NCBI GenBank assembly: GCA_019454985.1
Contig: JACFNF010000023.1
Span: 1-35,973, forward strand
Source: Bacteroidales bacterium
GTDB lineage: Bacteria > Bacteroidota > Bacteroidia > Bacteroidales > F082
DNA length: 35,973 nucleotides
Reading direction: 5' to 3'
Shown here piece by piece: positions 1-7,214 of this stretch. Under the pieces are notes generated by a model. That model ran no database searches. It saw nothing but the letters and a program-made list of their open reading frames with translations, and was not told where the DNA came from. A program made the translations under genes and the position numbers. Position 1 is the stretch's first letter; the number at the start of each line of letters is the position of its first letter.

Positions 1-15
1 GTGGTGGTGGTGGTT
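1..15. repeat. GTG/CCA trinucleotide microsatellite at the window edge
   Basis: (GTG)4 followed by GTT; on the minus strand it encodes a run of prolines in the transposase frame. It is cut by the window edge, so its true length is unknown. Confidence 0.8.
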
Positions 16-382
16 GTAGGGACAGGGCATGCCCTGTCCCTACAATATTACGCCCTGTCCCTACAATATTGCGCCCTGTCCCTACCATATCGTCCTTATC
101 CCGATTCGGTTTATTTAAAATCAATATTCCGTGGATATGATTGGGCATGACCACAAAATCGCCCAATTCGACAAATGGTGAATGATTTGGGATTTCGTGC
201 CACAACAAATCTGCGATAATTCCTGTATTGGACAGGACCATTTCCCCGTTTTTTATTTCGCCAAAAAAATGTTCCCTGTTTTTTGTACAAATCGTTATAA
301 AATACGCCCCATTCCATCCGTAATTCCACCATTGCGCACGGGCTGAGGCTATTCTATATTTATTTTGGAATTTTTCGGCCAT
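1..382 (-). CDS. RAYT-like Y1 (HUH) transposase, 5' part, runs off left edge
   Basis: Minus-strand reading from ATG at 382-380 stays open for 127 codons to the window edge. The protein begins MAEKFQNKYRIAS, continues with YFITICTKNREHFFGEI and reaches the motif VVMPNHIHGILIL; His82 and His84 form the HUH metal-binding pair typical of the Y1_Tnp / REP-associated tyrosine transposase family, which cleaves and joins single-stranded DNA at REP hairpins. The catalytic tyrosine would lie beyond the window. After residue 99 the frame enters 7-residue repeats (VGTGRNI) encoded by 21-bp DNA repeats, then a proline run from a CCA microsatellite. The ATG shares its A with the TAA stop of hsdM (TAATG), so translation is probably coupled. 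The identification rests on motifs seen in the sequence; whether the protein is still active cannot be judged from this part. Confidence 0.82.
   Translation of the reverse strand, partial: MAEKFQNKYRIASARAQWWNYGWNGAYFITICTKNREHFFGEIKNGEMVLSNTGIIADLLWHEIPNHSPFVELGDFVVMPNHIHGILILNKPNRDKDDMVGTGRNIVGTGRNIVGTGHALSLQPPPP
14..45. repeat. 32-bp perfect palindrome, REP-like
   Basis: Positions 14-45 read the same on both strands, with arms of the form TTGTAGGGACAGGGCA and its complement. Such a sequence can extrude a strong hairpin. It lies inside the reading frame of the transposase gene and shares its arm (CCCTGTCCCTACAA) with the adjacent tandem repeats, so hairpin and repeats form one REP-like block. 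Confidence 0.9.
31..90. repeat. 21-bp tandem repeat, about 3 units, in frame with the transposase gene
   Basis: Units start at 31, 52 and 73 with the core GCCCTGTCCCTACAATATT; the third is shortened and has one substitution (ACCATAT). The period of 21 bp is exactly seven codons, so copy-number change would keep the transposase frame open. The first unit overlaps the right arm of the palindrome at 14-45. Confidence 0.92.
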
Positions 383-2178
383 TAGTCAAGGATTTGTCTT
401 TCCATTTCCAAAGTCTTTTCTTCCAGAGCCAAAATATCTGCTTTAATCTCTGCCAATGATCTCAATGGTTTAAACTCATAGAAGTATTTAGTAAAATTGA
501 TTTCATAACCTACTTTGGTTTTAGTTTCATCTATCCAGGCTTCGGGCAGATGAGGTTTTACCTCCTCCTCAAAATATTCTTCAATGGTTTGCGACACCAG
601 TTTCCCGGTAGCATCTTTTTTCAAAAAGGGGATGTTTTCGTAATCACGCAAAGAGGTGTCGGGTTTGGGTTTCCCTTTGCTTTTGACTATTTTGCCATTT
701 TCTATAAGAGGTTGTTCTACAGTGATGCGCCAATAACCAAAGAAATCGTTGGGCAGGATTTTGCAAAATTCATTTTCTTCAAAATTACCGTACAATTGCG
801 TGATAAAACCAATCCCTTTTTCATTGCCGTTTTCGGCAATTTTCTTGCGTTTGTTGCCCAGACTTCGGTCCATTTTTTGCCAAAAGCGGTTGAACTCTAA
901 TCTACCTTCTTTTGTCAACTCCTCATCTTTAGCACCGGAAGCATTTATTAATTGTACTTTACCTTTTCGTTCTGCACTTTTGTTATTGGTTACAATCCAA
1001 ATGTAAGTGCTGATGCCTGTGTTGTAAAACAGTTGGTCGGGCAGGGCAATGACGGCTTCTAACCAGTCATTTTCAATAATCCATTTTCTGATATTGCTTT
1101 CGCCACTATCGGCAGCTCCTGTAAACAGTGGCGAACCATTGAACACAATTCCGATACGCGTAGCGCCCGGTTTCATTTTAGAGATCATGTGTTGCAGGAA
1201 AAGCAACGACCCATCGTTAATTCTTGGCAAACCTGCCCCAAAACGACCGCTCATCCCCTTGCTGTCTGCTTCATCTTTGATGATTTTTTCGGCTTTTTTC
1301 CAGTCCACACCAAAAGGCGGATTAGAAAGCATGTAATCAAACTTTTCATCTTCGAGACCATCCACCGTAAAAGTGTTCCCAAATTTGATATTGCTCGGAT
1401 TTTGTCCTTTAATCAACATATCCGACTTACAAATGGCATAAGATTCCGGATTGATCTCCTGTCCAAACACTTTCAAATCGGCTTTAGGGTTCAGTTCTTT
1501 GATATATTGCTCCCCCACAGAGAGCATACCGCCTGTTCCGCAAGCCGGGTCATACAATGTTCTTACGATTCCCTCTTGGGTTAAGATCTCTTTATCTTCA
1601 ATAAACAGCACGTTTACCATTAAGCGAATCACTTCTCTTGGGGTAAAGTGCTCTCCGGCCGTTTCGTTGGACTGTTCTGCAAATTTTCTGATAAGTTCTT
1701 CAAAAGTGTAGCCCATTTCCATGGAATCCATGTCGGTCAGGTCTATTTCCTGAAATGCTTTAACAACCCTGAAAAGGATGTCCGTTTTGGGATCATCCAT
1801 TCGGTCAATCTGGTCGTCAAAGTTAAAGTACTCAATAATTTCTCTGGCACTACCGGAAAATCCGTTGATATAATTTCTAAGATTCCCAGCCACGTTGTTT
1901 GGGTCGGCAATCAGTTTGTCGAAGTTGTATTGGCTTCTGTTGTGAAAGTTGAAACCTGCAATTTTATTTAGTGCCAGGTCCTTGGCGCTTTCTTTTAATG
2001 ATTCAACCCTTGGCAGGTAGTCCAGCACTTTCTGTTTGGTGGGTTCAAGTACACAATCCAGTCTTCTCAGCACAGTCATTGGAAGTATTACCTTTCCATA
2101 GTCAGACTGTTTGTAGTCACCTCTTAGTAAGTCTGCCACTTTCCAAATCAGGTCGGCTTTCTCTTTAAAATTCTTCAT
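382..2178 (-). CDS. hsdM: Type I restriction-modification system methyltransferase subunit HsdM
   Basis: A 598-aa N6-adenine DNA methyltransferase, the modification subunit that assembles with HsdS (and HsdR for restriction). The N-terminal HsdM_N helical domain (about residues 7-150, with ILPMTVLRRLD) precedes AGEHFTPREV (174-183), the SAM-binding motif I DPACGTGG (210-217) and the catalytic motif IV NPPFG (286-290). The C-terminal region (about 550-598) is probably the coiled-coil part that contacts HsdS. Length is normal and no frame break is seen. Start ATG at 2178 is preceded by a -7 element at 2242-2235. The gene is transcribed leftward; its stop overlaps the transposase ATG by one base. 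hsdS and hsdR are not visible and would have to lie left of the window, or upstream/elsewhere; nothing on the right side (ppk2) belongs to the system. Confidence 0.96.
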   Translation of the reverse strand: MKNFKEKADLIWKVADLLRGDYKQSDYGKVILPMTVLRRLDCVLEPTKQKVLDYLPRVESLKESAKDLALNKIAGFNFHNRSQYNFDKLIADPNNVAGNLRNYINGFSGSAREIIEYFNFDDQIDRMDDPKTDILFRVVKAFQEIDLTDMDSMEMGYTFEELIRKFAEQSNETAGEHFTPREVIRLMVNVLFIEDKEILTQEGIVRTLYDPACGTGGMLSVGEQYIKELNPKADLKVFGQEINPESYAICKSDMLIKGQNPSNIKFGNTFTVDGLEDEKFDYMLSNPPFGVDWKKAEKIIKDEADSKGMSGRFGAGLPRINDGSLLFLQHMISKMKPGATRIGIVFNGSPLFTGAADSGESNIRKWIIENDWLEAVIALPDQLFYNTGISTYIWIVTNNKSAERKGKVQLINASGAKDEELTKEGRLEFNRFWQKMDRSLGNKRKKIAENGNEKGIGFITQLYGNFEENEFCKILPNDFFGYWRITVEQPLIENGKIVKSKGKPKPDTSLRDYENIPFLKKDATGKLVSQTIEEYFEEEVKPHLPEAWIDETKTKVGYEINFTKYFYEFKPLRSLAEIKADILALEEKTLEMERQILD

Positions 2179-2200
2179 TTATGGTCTTTTATCTTTTTGT

Positions 2201-2217
2201 CAATGTGAATAACATTG
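2201..2217. promoter_or_regulatory. Inverted repeat in the hsdM leader
   Basis: CAATGT-gaata-ACATTG, a perfect 6-bp inverted repeat with a 5-base spacer, 23 bases upstream of the hsdM ATG and downstream of its predicted transcription start. It could be an operator or a small leader hairpin. No regulator gene is seen nearby. Confidence 0.35.
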
Positions 2218-2234
2218 TTAATGTCGAGCGTTGG

Positions 2235-2242
2235 CAAAATTA
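2235..2242 (-). promoter_or_regulatory. Promoter -7 element for hsdM
   Basis: TAATTTTG on the minus strand matches the Bacteroidota -7 consensus TAnnTTTG; it predicts a leader of about 50 nt before the hsdM ATG. No clear -33 element was recognised. Confidence 0.5.
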
Positions 2243-2589
2243 CTCACGATATTTTAACGTCTTTCGGTGTTCGTGAATCGCTTTGCTTATTTTAAGCTCT
2301 TTTGGTTTTTTGTTTGGGTTTGCGTGCCGGCAAAAACCAAATGTGCTTGAATGTGCGTGGATCCTTTTAGCATGTTGCCTAACTTGTTGCTAAACGCACC
2401 CCAATAGCAATTATCTCAACTATGGCCAAAACTTCACCGGTGGCCAAAGCCTTGGTTTTCAGTTCGGTTGTGAGAGTTATGGGGTGTTGTTGGCTCATGT
2501 TTTGGTTTTCTGCACTTCAAAGTTAGGGGCTTTTTCGCTGGATGAAGCACAATGCAGTTTTTTTTAATGCAATGGCCTCGCATTTCGTT

Positions 2590-2597
2590 TATTTTTG
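2590..2597 (+). promoter_or_regulatory. Promoter -7 element for ppk2
   Basis: TATTTTTG matches TAnnTTTG, 19 bases upstream of the ATG at 2617. It places the transcription start near 2604 and rules out the in-frame ATGs farther upstream (2542, 2572). Confidence 0.6.
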
Positions 2598-2616
2598 TGA
2601 AGCAAAACCCAATATC

Positions 2617-3510
2617 ATGCAAAAAAACAATCTGTTGTCCGACTTTTCAATTGTCGCCCGGCCCGGAAAAGTTCACCGTGTAGCCGATTTCGATCCGGCT
2701 TACACGGCTTCAGTGAACGGCAAGGAAGAGGGGGTGAAACTCCTCAAGCAAAATGTGAAAGAGTTGATAGGTCTTCAGGATCAGCTTTTTGCGCATAACC
2801 GTTATGCCATGTTGTTGATTTTTCAGGCCATGGATGCTGCCGGAAAAGATGGAACCATCAAGCATGTGATGTCGGGGCTTAATCCTCAGGGCTGCGAAGT
2901 GTATAGCTTTAAAGCGCCATCGGCTACGGAGCTGGATCACGATTATATCTGGCGTACTTATAAAAGTCTTCCCGAACGCGGCCGGATTGGAATCTTCAAT
3001 CGTTCGTATTACGAGGAAGTACTTGTGGTGAAGGTTCATCCTCAGTTTTTAGTTGCGCAGAACCTACCGAATTTTAATGATCACGAACGGCCCACACCGG
3101 ATTTCTGGGAAAAACGCTACCGACAGATCAATGATATAGAACGGCATCTGACTGAGAACGGAACCGTGATTTTGAAATTTTTTCTCAATGTGTCGAAAAA
3201 GGAACAGAAGAAACGTTTTCTACAACGGATTGCCGACCCGGCAAAAAACTGGAAATTCTCGGCCAACGATGTCAGGGAACGGGCTTTCTGGGATGATTAT
3301 ATGGAGGCTTATAGCGATATGATTACTGCTACTTCTACCGAATATGCACCCTGGTTTGTCATTCCGGCCGATCACAAATGGTTCATGCGCTACGCTGTGA
3401 GCAATATCCTGATCAACCGGCTGATGGAGCTCGACCTTCACTATCCGGTTTTGTCGGAAAGTGAGGCCCAACGACTGAAAGAAGCTGAAAAGCTCTTGTT
3501 AGACGAATGA
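2617..3510 (+). CDS. ppk2: Polyphosphate kinase 2 family protein (PPK2)
   Basis: A 297-aa PPK2-family phosphotransferase, which moves phosphate between polyphosphate and nucleoside mono- or diphosphates in the cytoplasm. The Walker A region AMDAAGKDGT (71-80) and the Walker B/lid region GIFNRSYYEEV (about 125-135) are intact, followed by the conserved VHPQFL. Overall organisation, including IFQAMDAAGKDGTIKHVMSG and the DHDYIWR segment, resembles the single-domain class III enzymes described from Cytophaga (AMP/ADP phosphorylation), but the class assignment is inference. ATG at 2617 is chosen because a -7 element sits at 2590-2597, inside the longer reading frame that could begin at 2542. It is monocistronic by spacing: 200 bases separate it from the next gene. 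Confidence 0.93.
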   Translation: MQKNNLLSDFSIVARPGKVHRVADFDPAYTASVNGKEEGVKLLKQNVKELIGLQDQLFAHNRYAMLLIFQAMDAAGKDGTIKHVMSGLNPQGCEVYSFKAPSATELDHDYIWRTYKSLPERGRIGIFNRSYYEEVLVVKVHPQFLVAQNLPNFNDHERPTPDFWEKRYRQINDIERHLTENGTVILKFFLNVSKKEQKKRFLQRIADPAKNWKFSANDVRERAFWDDYMEAYSDMITATSTEYAPWFVIPADHKWFMRYAVSNILINRLMELDLHYPVLSESEAQRLKEAEKLLLDE

Positions 3511-3710
3511 ATTCGTTGTTGAAAAGGGACAATCGTTCAATTTTTCATTTTTGTAACGATCAGTAAATAAGCGATATTGCATTTAATGTCGAAAGTGTAG
3601 CGGCCATTGAGCGACAAATCACTTTTTCAATTTCACATTTTATAGACACACAACAGCCTCTTTTTGTCGGGAATAGCAATATATTTACCACCTCAAAAAT
3701 TCATGCGGAT

Positions 3711-4634
3711 ATGATAGAGGAGGGTGGCAGGAAGAAAGAGGTGCTGGCATACTTTGGCATGGTGCTCAACACGAGCATCACTGGCTTGTCGTTTATTTTT
3801 ATGAAAGTTGCTTTGAAACACACTACTCCCCTCGATTTATTGGTGCATCGCTTCACGGCGGCAATGGTAGTTGTAGTTGGGTTATGGGCTGCTGGTCTCA
3901 TCAGGCTTCCCCGTTTCGACAAGGCACGCCTCAAACCACTGTTGCTTCTGGCTCTTTTTTATCCGGTGCTGTTTTTTACGCTCCAGACCTTTGGCATGAA
4001 ATTCAGCACGGCTTCCGAAGCGGGGATTATTTTTGCTGTCACGCCTATTCTGACACTGCTTTCAGCAATGATTTTTTTGAAAGAAAGAACAAGCTGGCTT
4101 CAGAAACTTGGCATTTTGCTTTCGGTGGGTGGCGTGATATTGATCATCCTGAAAACCAACAGCCATTTGGGCGCTTCTGATCCGCGTGGAGTGGTGTTGC
4201 TCTTGCTGTCGGTACTGTCAGTGGTGACTTATTATACTGTCGGAAAGAAAGCGGGTCAGCGTTTTTCGGCCCTTGAACTCACTGTATTGATGACATTTCT
4301 AGCTTTCGTTACCTTCAATTTATGGGCTGCCTTTGTTCATTATCAGACAGGTACATTAAATCAATTTTTTGTTCCTCTAAAACAGCCAGGTTTTCTGATT
4401 CCGGTTTTGTATCTCGGCATTCTTTCTTCTCTACTCACCTCGTTCCTGTCCAATTTTGCCCTGACCGCCATCCCCGCTTCTAAAATTGCCGTCTTCAACA
4501 ACCTGAGTCCGATTATCAGCGTTTTGGGAGGAATTTTTATCCTCCACGAAACGCTTTATGCTTACCATATCGTGGGTGGTCTGCTGGTACTGACGGGAGT
4601 GGCCGCAACGGTATTGTTTAAATATCGGAATTAG
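3711..4634 (+). CDS. DMT-superfamily transporter, EamA family
   Basis: A 307-aa hydrophobic protein with about ten transmembrane helices arranged as two EamA repeats (roughly residues 10-140 and 155-300), the layout of drug/metabolite exporters in the inner membrane. The second repeat has the typical end with ASKIAVFNNLSPIISVLGGIFILHE. Substrate cannot be inferred; relatives export amino acids, nucleotide precursors or drugs. The ATG at 3702 is out of frame and hits a stop at once, so ATG 3711 is the start. It stands alone between ppk2 and a convergent gene. Confidence 0.9.
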   Translation: MIEEGGRKKEVLAYFGMVLNTSITGLSFIFMKVALKHTTPLDLLVHRFTAAMVVVVGLWAAGLIRLPRFDKARLKPLLLLALFYPVLFFTLQTFGMKFSTASEAGIIFAVTPILTLLSAMIFLKERTSWLQKLGILLSVGGVILIILKTNSHLGASDPRGVVLLLLSVLSVVTYYTVGKKAGQRFSALELTVLMTFLAFVTFNLWAAFVHYQTGTLNQFFVPLKQPGFLIPVLYLGILSSLLTSFLSNFALTAIPASKIAVFNNLSPIISVLGGIFILHETLYAYHIVGGLLVLTGVAATVLFKYRN

Positions 4635-4655
4635 CTTGGTTTTTTCCGGAAAAGC

Positions 4656-4688
4656 ACAAAAAAAGCCCCGGGGCTGAAACCGGGACTT
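4656..4688 (-). terminator. Rho-independent terminator for the delta-60 protein gene
   Basis: On the minus strand AAGTCCCGG pairs with CCGGGGCTT (9 bp including one G-U wobble, 8-base loop), followed by seven T. On the plus strand the wobble becomes a mismatch and no T-run follows, so it serves the leftward gene. Confidence 0.85.
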
Positions 4689-4735
4689 CTCATTATATAA
4701 CCACTATAACCAAAATAACTGTTCTGTTTCGGGCT

Positions 4736-6925
4736 TTAGTTTTTGATGAAGGTGGACGAAGTCGTCTTTCCGTCTTTTATCATCTCAATCACATAAGCGC
4801 CACTGCTCAACTTGCTCACATCAACATGGGTTTGTGCACTGTGGATACGGCTGTTGTAAACTACTTCACCGTTGGCTGCAATGATGCAAATTGTGGCTCC
4901 CTGATGGCCTTCGGTTGTCAGCTCGAAGTTAGTGCTGACGGGGTTGGGGTAGATTCTCAATCCACTCATTTCTTTCTTGTCGCTGAGCGAAGTGGTCAGT
5001 GTGGTGAATTCTTCAATGGTTGCCGGGCCCCATTCGCCTAGGGCGTTTTTCCCAACAGCGATGGCTTTATAAATGGTGTTGGGCTCAAGAGTTGGCCACA
5101 CCCAATCGTCAATACCATAAAGAGGATTACCGTCGTTTTTGAAATATTCAATGGCAGCGGCTTCACCCAGTTCATCAAAATAAGCTTTGGTCATTAACCC
5201 GTCATGGTATTCGGCTGTCTGGTCGTTGGGTGTAACGATCATTCTAACAGATGTTTGTGTGATTTCTTGCAATACAATACTGGCTGTGGCAACGCCATTT
5301 CCGCCCAATGAAAGGGTGTGAACAAGGGTTGAATCGTAAGGGGCTTCATAGCCGCCTGCTCCCACGCTGATTGTGTAAACATAGTAATCGGTATTTGGCA
5401 TCAGCTCGGTGAAATGATGAGTATAAGGAATGTTTTTCTGAATACCGAACTGTTTGATCACTGCCTCGGGCGAACCCATGAACGGAGTCCATTTGAGCAT
5501 CTCGGCGGGTGTCATCAACACAAAATGATAGCTTTCGCAAAACTCATTCGGGGTGAGCGTAGCATCCAATGAGGTAGAAGTAACATTACTGAAAGTGACA
5601 TCAACATCAGGAATCTGAGGTGTAGTAGTGGTCGGATGAACGCGCATGGCAAAGAAGTTTTCTTTGTTGGTGTTTGGGTTTTTCACATGCCCGCCGACCA
5701 CAATTTTACCATCCTCTTGAATCAGTAAACTGTTAATGTTGTCGTTCGTGTTGTATGGATCGTAAATTCGATATCCATCAGTTCCAAAAGAAGTGTCGGC
5801 GCTGCCATCGGCATTCAGTCTGGCGATGTAAAAATCGTACTGGGGCACCGAATAAACCACAAATCCACCTGCGACAACGATTTTGCCATCGGCTTGCAGG
5901 GCGATATCGTTCACATAAGTGGCTTCCTCAGTCAGGTGGATGTAGGAAACCCCGTTTGTGCCAAAACTGTTGTCGAAAGTACCATTGGCATTTAAACGGA
6001 TGATGGCGCCGTCGTATTCGGGAATACCGGGGATGAGGCCGATTTCTTTGTGAGCGCCAATGACGATTTTGCCATCAGGCTGAATTTTTACTGAGGTTCC
6101 AAAGTCGGATAACCCGCCCAGATTGGACATCAATACACCGCCCGTTGCAAAACTGTTGTCCAAACTACCGTTGGTATTGTAGCGTGCTATTGCAATGTCA
6201 TTGTAATTGTTTGGGCTGACGGCAAAGCCTGATGCAACAATCTTCCCGTTCGTCTGAAGAGCAATTTTCATGATATATGACACACAGTCGGCTCCCCATT
6301 CGTCTTTCAACATATTCATGACGTAGCCGTTCGTGCCAAATGAGGTGTCGAGGGTGCCATTGGTATTGAGCCGAGCCATTCCAAAATTGTCATTCATTGC
6401 ACCAGCTACCAATATCTTTCCATCGCTTTGCAAGGCCATGGTGTTGGTGTTTTGGAGCGGAGTAATGGTCACTTTGCCGTTGGTACCAAAACTGTTATCC
6501 ACAACTCCGGTCGAGCTGAACCGCATCACAACCGTCTGATATCCTGCTGAACCACCAAGAAATGATTGACCTGAAATTAGGATCTTTCCGTCGGGCTGTA
6601 TGGCAACGGCATTTGCCTGGTCGTTGATGTAGGCTGTTGCAGTGACCACTCCGTTTTCGCCAAAACTGTTGTCCAACGACCCATCGGGGTTAATGCGAAT
6701 CAATGCAAAGTCGGCATTGTTCGAGCTGCCAATCTGAACGATTCCGGCCATAACAATCTTACCATCCGGCTGAACAGCCATGGTATGGGATTCCGAATGA
6801 CCTGCTCCGATTGCTTTGAGCAATAAACCATTGTCGCCAAAGGATAAATCTGGATCACCGGCAGTTTGTGCCCATAAGCCTGAAAACAGAAAAGAGAAAA
6901 GAATGAGAATGTAGGATTTTTTCAT
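4736..6925 (-). CDS. T9SS-exported delta-60 repeat protein
   Basis: A 729-aa secreted protein. It starts with a signal peptide (MKKSYILILFSFLFSGLWAQ), then seven copies of the delta-60 repeat recognisable by DGKIVxAG and the SLDNSFGxxG segment, covering about residues 20-440; these repeats are expected to fold as a propeller-like structure. Next come two similar modules (about 440-650), each containing a VTPN/LTPN motif and an MPNTDYYVY or LEPNTIYKA strand, resembling fibronectin-III-like units. The end is a type A T9SS sorting domain: RIYPNPVSTNFEL, then SSGAYVIEMIKDGKTTSSTFIKN. This implies export through the outer membrane by T9SS and surface attachment or release. ATG 6925 is chosen because an upstream in-frame ATG (6967) falls in the -7 element. 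Function is unknown. Confidence 0.9.
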   Translation of the reverse strand: MKKSYILILFSFLFSGLWAQTAGDPDLSFGDNGLLLKAIGAGHSESHTMAVQPDGKIVMAGIVQIGSSNNADFALIRINPDGSLDNSFGENGVVTATAYINDQANAVAIQPDGKILISGQSFLGGSAGYQTVVMRFSSTGVVDNSFGTNGKVTITPLQNTNTMALQSDGKILVAGAMNDNFGMARLNTNGTLDTSFGTNGYVMNMLKDEWGADCVSYIMKIALQTNGKIVASGFAVSPNNYNDIAIARYNTNGSLDNSFATGGVLMSNLGGLSDFGTSVKIQPDGKIVIGAHKEIGLIPGIPEYDGAIIRLNANGTFDNSFGTNGVSYIHLTEEATYVNDIALQADGKIVVAGGFVVYSVPQYDFYIARLNADGSADTSFGTDGYRIYDPYNTNDNINSLLIQEDGKIVVGGHVKNPNTNKENFFAMRVHPTTTTPQIPDVDVTFSNVTSTSLDATLTPNEFCESYHFVLMTPAEMLKWTPFMGSPEAVIKQFGIQKNIPYTHHFTELMPNTDYYVYTISVGAGGYEAPYDSTLVHTLSLGGNGVATASIVLQEITQTSVRMIVTPNDQTAEYHDGLMTKAYFDELGEAAAIEYFKNDGNPLYGIDDWVWPTLEPNTIYKAIAVGKNALGEWGPATIEEFTTLTTSLSDKKEMSGLRIYPNPVSTNFELTTEGHQGATICIIAANGEVVYNSRIHSAQTHVDVSKLSSGAYVIEMIKDGKTTSSTFIKN

Positions 6926-6964
6926 GTTTAAGCGGGTTTGATGATGTTCATTCAAAACTTGCTG

Positions 6965-6972
6965 CAAAATTA
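6965..6972 (-). promoter_or_regulatory. Promoter -7 element for the delta-60 protein gene
   Basis: TAATTTTG on the minus strand; transcription would start near 6958, leaving a leader of about 33 nt before ATG 6925. Confidence 0.6.
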
Positions 6973-7214
6973 ATTCCTGTGATTCGGAAAGAAGACGTAT
7001 CGTGCTACTACAATACTATCACACAGCTTGAACATTAATCATACAAGCCATCGTAAGTAGCAGAATATTAGATTGATAAATGAATGATAGATCAATGGGA
7101 AGAAGCTTCACTTGGTGATGATTCTGGGCTCCGAAAAATACTGGCTTGTTTGAAGCAATTGTCAACTTTCAATTGCAAAAAAACTTGTGAATAAAGAAAT
7201 AAATCCGTAAGAAA

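Larger units (their letters stand above)
2179..2616. other. 438-bp intergenic region between hsdM and ppk2
   Basis: A gene-free divergent spacer. It holds the hsdM promoter side (2201-2242), a hairpin built from TTTGGTTTTTTG (2301-2312) and CAAAAACCAAA (2331-2341) with a competing inner arm TTTGGGTTTGC (2313-2323), and the ppk2 promoter (2590-2597). The rest shows no coding sequence that I can support. Confidence 0.6.

Noticed and set aside
31..90. CRISPR array at the left edge
   Set aside because: The 21-bp units are contiguous with no spacers and lie in a transposase reading frame.
111..332. 73-aa minus-strand ORF in the transposase region
   Set aside because: It is a +1/-1 frame shadow; the frame from ATG 382 carries the HUH motif and couples to hsdM.
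2434..2622. 62-aa minus-strand ORF between hsdM and ppk2
   Set aside because: It overlaps the ppk2 promoter and start, has no recognisable domain, and is rich in Lys/His/Pro typical of chance frames.
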